This document shows, piece after piece, positions 1 to 9,833 of a DNA stretch of 64,000 nucleotides. Under the pieces are notes generated by a model. It searched no databases. It was given only the letters and a program-made list of their open reading frames with translations, and was not told the DNA's origin. This DNA is from Eretmocerus hayati (taxonomy: Eukaryota > Arthropoda > Insecta > Hymenoptera > Aphelinidae), in contig CM056742.1 in the NCBI GenBank assembly GCA_029851415.1, forward strand, positions 77,738,748 through 77,802,747, written 5' to 3'. The first letter of the stretch is position 1; each line of letters starts with the position of its first letter. The position numbers were made by a program, and so were the translations under genes.

Positions 1-1
1 G

Positions 2-220
2 GGAGCTGAAACCGCTTTAGAGATCTGTCGTCTTCGCAACGGAGTGAACAGTGTTTTGAAAGCTCTGAAATCATTGAACTGTCAAATCGATACTTGGGAC
101 CCCATGGTCGTTTTTCTAGTAGTGATGCGTCTTACTCCTGCACTTGGAAAAGATTGGGAATCTCATGTCGCACAATCAGAAAATCTATGCATTTATGAAT
201 TTTTCGTTTTTTTTTCTTGA
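2..220 (+). pseudogene. BEL/Pao-type retrotransposon gag-like fragment (partial at left edge)
   Basis: An open frame enters from the window edge and stops at a TGA at 218-220. Its central part (motifs such as RLRNGVNSVLKAL and DTWDPMVVFLVV) resembles the DUF1759 region found in the gag part of BEL/Pao retrotransposons, where a Leu/Arg-rich helix is followed by a W-D-P/D-x-h-V-F-L-V segment. That family assignment is from memory of the motif, not from a search. The last 20 or so codons (Phe-rich, over a T run) no longer look like the family, so the copy is probably truncated or the reading frame decays before the stop. No protease, reverse transcriptase or LTR follows, so this is a relic. Confidence 0.5.
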
Positions 221-665
221 AATCAGTGAAGAGTTTGGATTATTTTCTTCAGATGAAATTGAATAATGACTACATATTTTTCACTACAAGTGAATTCTTA
301 ATTTTCCTCACTTCTCTGAAATCCTTTGTTCATTTCAATGGAATCTATTCTTTTTTTCCTCGAGGTGGGAGGATGTTTATGTAGCACCGATCAAACAATG
401 TCCGCGACAGCACACATACATTCACGCACACATTAGCTAAGCCGTCAAGTGGCATTAGATGCTCAACCGGCAGTAGAACCGACTGCAGTATATATATATA
501 TATATATATATATAGACATTCAGCCGCTCGGCTATAGGCCTCCCGCTCTGCTCCGGTTCAGTCAATCTTCTTGTGGATCGCGAACAGTACGCACACTCTC
601 CACCACCTCGAGCATGTATCATATTGCTCAATATAGTTTCTTGAACAGTGCAATTAAACCTCTCC
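221..665. other. AT-rich noncoding stretch
   Basis: No supportable gene. It holds T-rich runs, a TA microsatellite at 489-514 and moderately GC-rich sequence at 530-620. The short open frames here on both strands run through the TA repeat and are not credible. Confidence 0.5.
489..514. repeat. (TA)n microsatellite
   Basis: Uninterrupted alternating TA over about 26 bases, seen directly. Confidence 0.95.
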
Positions 666-669
666 TCTA

Positions 670-1851
670 CACGGTGAGCCGGAAGGGCGAAAAAGGTCAA
701 GTTCCGTGAACGTCAGGAACTCCTCTGGAGTATGTTTCGGGATCACCTCGACATCATTTCCCAACAGAAACGAAAATATTTCATCGGGGGTTTTTCAAAT
801 GAAGTCAATGCTCCATTTTTTGCCGCATTTTTCGAAATTATGATTTCGCTCCACAGTTCTGTATCGTGAATCCGGCCCCTGGAAATCAGGAGATCACATG
901 AATTTGACGCAAAAAGGTCTATTTTTTCGAATTACGGAGTCAGAATTAGGCCCAAAAGGTGCCCAGGCCGTTGGAGTCTCAGTAAAGGTCAAGAATCTCG
1001 ATTTGAATGAATGAATCTCTTGGGAACGACAAAGATTATTTCTGGTCATCACTAGTGCGGACCTTTACGTTTTTTCTTGGGAGAATCAAATGAACGTCTA
1101 TGTATTCTTAACCAACTTCTTGATTTTCCTATCTGAAAAGGGTTTTCGGAGCCTTGAGAGGAACATCCCCTGTGAGCAACTGGTGTACTGATACTAAAAT
1201 GTCTTTTTCTCAACAAAAGAAGGTTTGTCAATCTCTTTGAGAATCTTAATGTCTGTTTGCTATATTCCCTTGTCTCAATTCCAGCTTATACACAGAACTC
1301 CTTGATTCCAGCGTCAGTTTCAGCTCGTCAGGGATTATGATTATCGACTGTATCTGGGCGCGAATTTGAAAAATAGAAAGCAGTGTATTTTGTAAGCCCT
1401 TAACCAATGACATAGTACGCTTCAACACAGGGCTAGTATGACTAACAGATAAATTTCGACCGTTCCTACGATTACCAGGACCGGTATCCATACATTTCGA
1501 GTGAACTTTCCACAAAAATCGAGTTTCTTCACCTTTACTGAGACTTTAACGGCCTGTGCACGTTTTGGGCCTAATTCTGACTCCGTAATTCGAAAGATTA
1601 GACCTTTCCACGTCGAATTCATGTACTCTCCTGATTTTGAGAGGCCGGAGATGAGATACATAACGGTAGAGCGAAATCATAATTTCGAAAAATGCGGCAA
1701 AAAATGGAGAAATCGACTTTATTTGAAAAACCCACGATGGAATATTTGCGTTTTAGTTGGAAAATGATTTTGAGGTGATCCCGAGACATACCTCAGAGGA
1801 ATTCCTGACGTCCACGCAACTTGACCTTTTTCGTCCTTCCGCCTCACCGTG
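670..1851. mobile_element. Long-TIR DNA element with TCTA target duplication
   Basis: The first roughly 350 bases (670-1020) reappear as reverse complement at about 1500-1851. The ends read CACGGTGAG and CTCACCGTG. The 4-mer TCTA lies immediately outside both ends (666-669 and 1852-1855), which fits a target-site duplication. The arms look 80-90 percent alike by eye, with small indels. The roughly 480-base spacer has no convincing ORF, so this is a non-autonomous element. It sits about 125 bases upstream of the PC4 start codon and so interrupts that gene's upstream or 5' untranslated region. The superfamily is not recognised. Confidence 0.75.
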
Positions 1852-1977
1852 TCTATTTGGTTTGGTGTTCTCCGTGTATTCGATCGAGCAGTTTGAGCGG
1901 GTTGTTGGATTTCAATTTGCAGTTGTTTTATTCACCTTGTTTCTCAAATCTCGCAATTCTAATCATCTATCAGCAAA

Positions 1978-2427
1978 ATGCCAAAATCCAAGGAAATGAT
2001 ATCCGACAGCGACAGCGCCAGTGGTTCAGAGGAAGAGATCATCAAGTTGAAGTCCAAGCCTCAGAAAGAAAATAAAGAGAAAGAGAAGCAGAAAGATAGT
2101 TCTGACAGTGGGGATTCTGGGTCAGAGGATAATTCAAAATCTAAGAAACGGGCTAAAAAGAGCACTGAGAAAGCATCTAGTAAGAAAGCTAAGATAGACT
2201 CGGATGAAACTTCCTGGGATCTTGGTGGAAACAAACATGTAACAGTACGGCCTTTCAAGGGCAAGTGGTATGTTGATATCAGAGAGATGTATACTGACAA
2301 GAATGGAGAACAAAAACCAACCAAAAAAGGAGTCTTCATGAACCTCGATACTTGGAAACAATTAACAAAAGTCACCGATGAAGTCAATGAAGTCAATGAA
2401 TGTCTAGTTCATTCTGCATTCATCTGA
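1978..2427 (+). CDS. PC4/SUB1-family transcriptional coactivator (p15)
   Basis: A 149-residue protein. Residues 1-78 form a Ser/Asp/Glu- and Lys-rich tail typical of the regulatory N-terminus of PC4. Residues 80-142 match the PC4 single-stranded-DNA-binding fold: W-DLGGNKHVTVRPFKGK, then YVDIREMY, then a KPTKKG turn and an LDTWKQL helix. In the family this protein binds melted DNA as a dimer and links activators to RNA polymerase II in the nucleus. The ATG at 1978 has A at -3 and is followed by MPKSKE, an N-terminus common in insect homologues. The protein is slightly longer than human PC4 (127 residues). The last eight or so residues (CLVHSAFI) lie beyond the usual end and may be lineage-specific, or a final splice may be missed. 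It appears as a single exon here. A long-TIR element lies just upstream and a gypsy relic just downstream. Confidence 0.9.
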   Translation: MPKSKEMISDSDSASGSEEEIIKLKSKPQKENKEKEKQKDSSDSGDSGSEDNSKSKKRAKKSTEKASSKKAKIDSDETSWDLGGNKHVTVRPFKGKWYVDIREMYTDKNGEQKPTKKGVFMNLDTWKQLTKVTDEVNEVNECLVHSAFI

Positions 2428-2689
2428 ATCCCATCCCGCATATGAACAGTAGTTGCTTGAAATCATTTTTTGCGAGGATTTCCACTCGCGTAGAATTATT
2501 CTTTCATAGCATCTTACCAAGGTATAAGGACAGTTAGGTGACCTTTCCGGACTTGGAAGAATTCTAGTGGCCCCTATGTTTGCAGGTTGATCCTCCCAAT
2601 GCATGGTGTGATGATTGAATAATTCTCTGATGTATAATTTAGACATGATGATGATTCTGGCCCGTTCCATTCCCACGTAAGCACTCCTG
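2428..2689. other. PC4 3' flank
   Basis: No gene seen. This is the presumed 3' untranslated and flanking DNA of the PC4 gene. From about 2690 the GGAC-rich vocabulary of the gypsy element begins. Confidence 0.4.
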
Positions 2690-2806
2690 CACCCCGGACA
2701 AGGAAATTCTTTCGAGTTTCTCCCTACCCAAATCCTACTATCGGACTCTGTCAGGGTGTTAGGTATTTTTGTGGTGAATTGGACCTTAGGTAGTTGGGAA
2801 GTTTCA

Positions 2807-3128
2807 CGGACAAGACTCAGCTGCTGAGTATTTGGAAATTTTTTGGGACTTCTGAATCAATTTAGGGGTGCTAGAATATCGGACCCGACTCAATTGCTGA
2901 GTATTAGGTTCTCTGATAATTTTTCTTCCAGGACTTTTGAATAAATTTAGGGGTACTAGGAAATCGGACGAGACTCAATTGTTGAGTATTAGGTTCTCTG
3001 ATGATTTTTTCTAGGACTTGAAAATAAATAGGAGGTTACAAGATGGTCAGACGAGACTGAATTGCTGAGAGTTAGGATCCGTGAAGATTTTTCTGGGCAT
3101 TTTGGAATAAGTTTAGAGGATGAAGTGA
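2807..3128 (+). repeat. Leader tandem repeat, about four units of 73-85 bp
   Basis: Units begin near 2807, 2880, 2965 and 3048, each opening with CGGAC.. or CAGAC..GACT.A and TTG.TGAG, then an A/T-rich middle and a TTTAGGGGT-like end. Units 2 and 3 are the most alike and unit 4 is the most diverged. They lie in the untranslated leader before the gag ATG at 3252. Confidence 0.8.
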
Positions 3129-6100
3129 ACTTATTTGCGGACAATAGAGGGCTGAATAGTTGCAGGTGAGGATATTAGAGGACAGAGACGTGGTTTTATC
3201 CGTTCAGGTTGGACTAAAGATTGAATTGTCGGATTTTCGGACTGGTTGAAAATGAAAAGAGGTAGACCTCCGGGCAAAGAGGATAAAGTCGTCGAGCAAC
3301 CAAAACTACCGTTGCCTGGACTTCTCAAGTGTGGAGATCAGGACCTCATTCGACTGTTAGAGAGGGACGGACGGTATTTACATTCGGCCAAATTCATTTG
3401 GTCACTGGGCGGTGACCAGATCACCACGCAATTGGAAGCCAAAGGACTGAACGAACGAGGGACTAGAGAACGGACTCGATCTCGGCTAATTAGATCGGAA
3501 ATTCGTGACTGTTTTCCGGACGAGGACACCTGCCGTGGGACCCTCAGATAGACGAGGCTGGTGGAGAGGACCCATTCGCTCATCCAGAAGATTTGCGTCG
3601 GCCACCAGTGACCTTGCATAGCTCAGCTCGCCTGACATCTACCGAAACTAGGCGTTCAGTGACCATGAACTCAACTCGAGGAATGGAGCTAACGGGGGTC
3701 GCGGGTACCTCAGCCCACGGTATCCCAAATTCGGACGGACAAGCGCGGGAGCCTTTCGCTCTCACGATTCCGGTGACCTCTTTGACAAATGTGAGGAGCC
3801 TGTTGACGACGACAGTAACGACAGTGAGCACAACGAGCACGACCACTAGCTCGGCGTTTCGAGTGACGAGTAGTATTCCACGCCCAATCTCGTTGCCAGC
3901 TGCAGACCGCTTACCGTTCATAGTGCCAGCTACAACGGCTTGTCAAATCTCCGCATCAGGGTATCAGTTGATGAGCCGAATGGCTGCGATGTCTCCGGCC
4001 ATATTAGCGGGAGCAGCTATACCGAACGCGCCCGCTACAACTGCTGTTCAGCAGCCTCGGACTTGGGCAAAGACGGACGACATGATACTGACTCCAGGAC
4101 TAGGGGGCCCCATGCCACCCCGGACGAGGACCGCGGAGCCCATGTCGACACTAGGACACATGAGAACATCGGTTGCTAATGCCTCTGGGGTCAGAGTAGC
4201 GGACCAGCGTCGGTTGTTTGACCCAGGGAGCGATGATGGAATGTCAAACCCGCGGAGTCGGACGAGTGAGAGTGATTCGCGGGCTCTTCCCGAGAATTAC
4301 GTACCAAAGCGACCAACTGGGGCTCGGTATTCGCGGCTTCTAACGACGGACTACCGGGCCATGGAAAAAGCTATGGGAAATACCCCGGACGCAGTTCGCA
4401 GACAGTCTCAGTGGTGGAACGCGACAATGGAATGGGCCGATGGTGATCTGAAAGGCGCGAAGCCTCGCGCGAGTCGCGGGCACTGTCGAGACTCAGTTTA
4501 TGGACGTGATCGTCGTGATTGCTCTCGAGACGACGACCCACCTCCGGTGCACCCACGCATCAGAGATCGACGGGTGGAGTATCGCGATGATTCCAGCGAT
4601 AGCGGACGTAGCTATAGGGACCGGGTGAAAGCTTATGATGGCATTGGACGTTCTTACGCGCAACCTAACCAGAGCTCTTACCTTGGTGCGCGCCCCCGAC
4701 AAGGAGAGCATGCGCCTGCAGGCCACACTGCGGTTAGTGGACCAGCATACTTGCCTGAACACAGAGAGCCTGCCGGTCAACACCCACCCCAGGTTAGGGA
4801 CTTGAGCGCGGACCAGAGGCCCCTCGAACCCCAGGTGGGCAGCCACGGGCCTCATAGCGGACCAGAACCGGCTCGGTTGGAACGAGCACGCCCTCAGGAG
4901 TGCTCAATCCAACGGACGGAACCAGAACAAATCCATCAAGAGCGCGATCGCTCTGGTGAGAGTAGGCGCAGCCAGAATCATCCGTCTCACTCACAGAGAG
5001 GACGACACGATTCTCGAGAGAGTAGGGGACGCAGAGATTCCTCTCATGGACAAGGGAACGGACGTGAGCGAGAATCGGGGAATCGCGCCGATCAGCGGCG
5101 CTCAAGGGATGGTCGTGACAGACGGGAAAGACCGAGAGACGCGGACCGTTGGCGCGATAATCGTCGCAGCAATTATAGGGACAGCTCTTCGGACAACTCA
5201 GCTGAGCGAAACTCACGACGTGATCGCAGATCTGGGTCTGACTCAGACAGATCAAGGCGCCGAGGCGGGCGTCGGGGTTCAAGAGACTCGCGTAGAAACA
5301 GACGCGATGGAAATAGGGACCGCGGGCGTGATAGTAGCAGCGACTCGGACTATGACTCGTCGGACGGAGAATCAACTCGTAGTCGTGGTGGACAGGTAAC
5401 GGAACCGACGTTCCAAGTGATCAAGATGCTACAGAGCATGAAAATCAATTTTGGCGGTAGTGAGAAAGATGGACCAGAGGACTTTTTGGCCAATCTCAAG
5501 GACTGTAGGCGTATGTTACCGGTATCTGACAGGGAAATGCTCTCAGCAGTGCCAGCAGCCCTCAGCAAGGACGCTCGACACTGGTATAGGACTCACCAGG
5601 ACGAGTTTAGGGACTGGACTGATTTTAAGCGCGCTTTTAGGACTCAATACGTGGGTCACTTGGACCGCCAGGACTTAATGGACGAGCTGTTGCATCGGAC
5701 TCAAGCGAACGGCGAGAAAGTGGCAAAGTATCTGACGTGCGTGAAGATCATTCTGGGACATTTTAAGAGGCCACCTCGGGACAGGGACGTCTTTGAAATC
5801 GTGCGCAGGAATCTACTGCCAGAATTGCGGAAATATTTGGACACGAGAGATGTGCGGAACTTGGACGATATTCAGTACTACGGAAAGAGGTTCGAGAAGG
5901 ATAGGGACTTGGACGCTCGATACGCAGCGCCCCCACCAAGGGACAAGGCACGCATACCTGGAGCAGCAAACCAAGGACCCGCACAAGCCCCTCAGAGAGG
6001 TAGATCTGGGAAGACGGAGACTGCTGCACTAGAACAAACGGAGTTAGCACAGGTCGAGGCATCGAAACCTGCTCCAAGCGCGCAGAACACGAATCAGAGT

Positions 6101-6485
6101 CGTAATAAGGGACAGACTGGCCAAAACGGAGCGAGGAACGGACAAAACCAGGCCACGCCAACTGGCGCAGTGACGCCTAGTGCCCCACCTGCTACGCCAC
6201 CGAGTGCTCTGACTCCAGTCACTCAACCCTCGCCTGCCCCTCCAACACACTGGAACCCGGACGCTGGACAATGGCCCATGATGTACCCTCGTTACCCATA
6301 CTTCCCTTATCCGGGATACGGACCACGGAGGCCACCAGGCAGCGGACGAGTGCGCCCACAAGTAGACCGTGCAGTGAGAGAGGGACAGTTGGCCAAGGGA
6401 CTCTGCTTTAACTGTAACAAACCGGACCACTTTGCAAATGTATGCCCCACTCGACAATGCTATAAGTGCTCTGCACTTGGACATA

Positions 6486-7289
6486 CAGACAGCCCCCGCT
6501 ATTCGCGTTTAATGCGTATAAAGAAAATGCCGCGAATACCGAAACCACGAATACCGGGACCTTGGGCTTATGGGAAAAGGGGGTTACGTATACATATGTG
6601 GATCCGTGAGTAACTAAAAAACTCGACACATCATCTTTAGATGACAAATTCATGTAATAAGCCTAGCAAAATGAATTAATATATGAAAGATACGAAGTAA
6701 CAGTCTGATACGAGTGAAAAACTACTATGATTCACTCCAAAATCTGTTGGAACAATCAGTCATGAGCTTGCGAGTGGAGAACTCTATCACTTTTGACTAG
6801 CGAAATTGACGAACATAGTCAGCAACAATGTCTGGTAAGTGGCCATAGGAAGTTCTAAAAGCTCCGGCCATTTTTCCTTTAGTGGCAGGCAAATTCAACA
6901 TTTTTAATTTCTCCGAAAGGCTCACAGTTTATGATCACGTTTTCTGATTGACGGAATGCATTCTTTTTTACGTACTGTGTCATGACAAGAATCTAGATAG
7001 TGTAACAACAACTTTGTTATATAACCAATTAATCAGTCTCAGGAAACAATTACAATACCAACACCCTGAAAATGATGAACACTCAATCACCAAGTTGTTT
7101 TGGGATGAAACACTTGAATGAAATCCATCGAAAATTCACATTTCATGAGGTTAATTATCTCTAATATCCAGATCCAAACCGCGAATAAGCGAGTCAGGGC
7201 ACCGCGAATACCGGGGAATGCCGCAAATCAGAAACCGCGGATAAGCGAATTCCGCGAATACCGGGACCGCGAATAGCGGGGGTTGCCTG
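6486..7289. mobile_element. Non-autonomous pogo/Tigger-type element, TA target duplication
   Basis: Ends are inverted repeats, CAGACAGCCCCCGCTATTCG on the left and its near-complement ending AGCGGGGGTTGCCTG on the right, flanked by TA at 6484-6485 and 7290-7291. Inside the right end CCGCGAATACCG-like blocks repeat, as do CGCGAATA-type blocks in the left end. Such CAG-starting ends with TA duplications and short CG-rich subrepeats are typical of pogo/Tigger-derived MITEs. No transposase is present (804 bp). It sits in the second zinc knuckle of gag. Confidence 0.85.
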
Positions 7290-7507
7290 TATTGCGAATG
7301 AATGCCCAGATGCTGCAACTGCTACATCAGGAGCTGGAGTTCCGATGAAGGACAGGTGCCAGCTATGCAATAAAGAGGGTGTGACTGCGCAAACCTGCCC
7401 GGACTGCAAGTATCGACTTGAGTATGTGGGAAACGGACCAGCGGGGGCCCAGAAGGACCTGAGTGCTATGCCCCCCGCCCAAATAAGTGAGATCTTGGTA
7501 ACGGTCG

Positions 7508-7696
7508 AGAAGCCCGTGAGCTTTGTGGAAGGCTTACGGAGTGATGAGTGTCCGGAGACCCAAGTGGACGAGAAGCCCGTGAGCTTTGAGGAAGGCTTAC
7601 CGAGTGATAAGTGTCCAGGAAGTGAAATAGAAGTGAAACTCGCGAGTCTTGAGGAAGACTTGGCTGGAGATAAGAGAGCATTGACAAGTGAAACGA
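7508..7696 (+). repeat. Three in-frame 63-bp repeats at the end of gag
   Basis: Units at 7508, 7571 and 7634 encode EKPVSFVEGL.., EKPVSFEEGL.. and a diverged VKLASLEEDL... The spacing is exactly 63 bases, so the frame is kept. Probably a low-complexity acidic linker between gag and the lost protease. Confidence 0.8.
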
Positions 7697-7752
7697 AGAG
7701 CCTGATAGAGGGTGACGTAGACGGGACACGGTTAGCTACGCCACGGGTCGAG

Positions 7753-9812
7753 GAACCAGTACGTCAAGTTGGTCATGGAGCGCTTAATTGGAGCCGGACT
7801 AAAAGTCAACAAAGACAAGTGTGATATCTATTGCCAGCAGGTCAGATATTTGGGTTTTTTTTTGGACGCAGAAGGACTAAGGCCAGACCCGGAAAAGGTT
7901 GCTCCAGTAAGGGACTATCCAGCTCCGAAAAACCTAAAACAGTTGCGATCATTCTTGGGGATGGTGGGCTGATACCCCAGGTTCATTCAACACGAATCTG
8001 AGATCAAAGTACCCCTTCTTGAGCTTCTGAAGAAGGACGTGGAGTGAACGTGGGACGCGGAGCAGCATGAAGCGTTTGAAAAGCTCAAAGAAGCTCTAAC
8101 AACGGCCCCAGTGTTGGCCAGGCCAGATTTCTCGAAAGTCTTCACAATCCAGTGTGACTCGAGCGCGTATAGCCTTGTAGCCGTGCTGACACAAGAAGGG
8201 GAGGACGGAGAGCACCCAATTGTGTATTGTAGTCGAAGCCTCACGCCTGCCAAGAGGAATTGGACCGCCACAGAACGAGAGAATTTGGCTGTTTTGTGGG
8301 CCATCGAAAAGTTCCGACCTTACGTGGAGGGGACTCATTCCGAAGTAATCACGGACCACAGCGCGCTAGAATGGTTGAGAGAACTCAAAGATCCGACGGG
8401 GCGTTTGGCTCGATGGCTCTGAAGCTCCAGCAATGGGACTTCGAATTGTCCCAGCGCTCCGGACGGCTCCATAGGGTGCCAGATGCTCTCTCTAGGTTGC
8501 ATGACCCGGCAGACGCGGAGGACGAGGACGGGACAGAAATAGCTGGACTCGAGATTAAATTGGACCCGTGGTACACCAAAGGAATTGAGGAAGTGCAATC
8601 CAGGCCGGAAAAGAGGAGAAATTGGAGAGTTGAGGACGGACAGTTGTATAGATTTCGGACAGATGCGATGCTGGACCCGATCACATCACCGCACGAAAAG
8701 TGGCGCTTGGTAGTACCAGTGGCTCTCCGTGGAAGAGTGTTGGAGGACGCCCGCTGCATCGCTTCTACAGGACATTTAGGGGTAGAAAAGGCATATGACC
8801 GGGTGGCCAGAGAGTACTCGTGGCCCGGACTGTATCACGACGTGATGGTATTTGTTGGTCAATGCCAGCTATGCCAGAAGTATAAGGCTTCTCAACTCGG
8901 ACCTCACGGACTACTCGGGTCGCGAATCGTAGAATCGCCATAGGTGGCCATTTCAGCGGACTTGATGGAATTTCCTCCGAGCAAGAGGGGTTTCAAATAC
9001 CTTCTGGTGCTCCAAGACTCTTTCACGAAGATGATAGAGACCAAACCTTTGCGTAAAGCGAACGACAAATCGGTCCTGGCTGGGTTAGAGGACTTGGTTT
9101 TGTTTCGATGGGAAACCCCGGACTATATCTTGGTGGACAACGGTAAGGAGTTCGACAATGAGCTCTTGGCGGACCGACTAGCTGAATATGGAGTCAAGCA
9201 AGTGTTTACCCCCCCCCCCCTTACCATCCCCAGGCCAACGCTACGGAGCGCCAGAACAGGACTTTGAAGACAATGATAGCTCGGTACGTTAACGACGATT
9301 ACAGGGACTGGGACCTACACATACATGAGTTCAGACACGCTGTGAACACGGCAGTTCAATCGACACTGAAAGTTTCACCAGCGTTTTTGAATTACGGACG
9401 GAATCCGAGACCGGTAAAGAACTTGAGACGTGAGCTGTTGGATGGAAAACCGGTGGAGCCGATAGACGTGGACACATGGACAGAGAGAATGAAGCGTTTG
9501 GACGCGCTGAGGGACTTCGTGTTGAAAAATATCGATAGAGCTCGAGAAGAGCAGGCTGCGCATTATAATCGCGGTCGGAAAGACGTACAGTTCCAGGTGG
9601 GAGATATGGTCGGACGACGGACGCATATTCTATTGAACGCCGCGAATAAGTTTTCTAAGAAGCTCGCGCCAAAATATGAGGGACCATTCAAAATCATGGA
9701 AGTCAAATCACTGCTAGTCTATGTACTTCCAAGGGACTTAGGTAGAACCCTGCCAGAAGCCCATGTATCCCAGTTGAAATGTTGGATCCCTCCTCGTAAT
9801 TCGGACAAGTAG
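7753..9812 (+). pseudogene. pol: gypsy pol remnant: RT end, RNase H, integrase
   Basis: Begins inside the reverse transcriptase thumb/connection (VMERLIGAGLKVNKDKC, then LRSFLGMVG). The protease and the catalytic YxDD part are missing through a deletion whose junction lies near 7752. RNase H follows (IQCDSSAYSLVAVL, ERENLAVLWAIEKF, TDHSALEW). Next is the integrase with an HHCC finger (GHLGVEKAY through CQLCQKY) and a DDE core (SADLMEF, VDNGKEFDN, then the NATER-type helix after the frame change). A C-terminal GPF/chromodomain-like tail (VGDMVGRR, KLAPKYEGPFKI) ends at a stop at 9810-9812. Breaks: TGA at 7970 and 8045, a one-base frameshift near 8412, TAG at 8941, and a frameshift at a C-run near 9208. 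The three in-frame stops fall where the family usually has Trp. Confidence 0.9.
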
Positions 9813-9833
9813 TTGGTGCATGCGTAGGGGGAC

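Larger units (their letters stand above)
3252..7752 (+). pseudogene. gag: gypsy gag (capsid and zinc knuckles), frameshifted and split by an insertion
   Basis: Starts at ATG 3252 (MKRGRPPG). The frame ends at 3551, but the coherent reading continues in another frame from about 3536 (WDPQIDEAGG), so one indel lies near 3535. About 1000 further codons follow: a Thr/Ser-rich segment, then a long Arg/Ser/Asp-rich stretch (about 4960-5390) resembling SR-type RNA-binding tails. Next comes a retrotransposon capsid domain (about 5400-5850; motifs EDFLANLKDC, ARHWYRTH, TDFKRAFRTQYVG), a Pro/Gln linker and CCHC knuckles (CFNCNKPDHFANVC at about 6410). The second knuckle is cut by the element at 6486-7289. 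Its last cysteine lies just beyond, and the change of frame equals the insert length, so the break is purely the insertion. A further Cys cluster and three 21-residue repeats follow before the frame is lost at the deletion junction near 7752. In the family, gag packages RNA into particles. Confidence 0.85.

Noticed and set aside
4794..5399. Overlapping plus and minus open frames of 147-193 codons
   Set aside because: Shadows of the Arg/Ser-rich gag segment in other frames.
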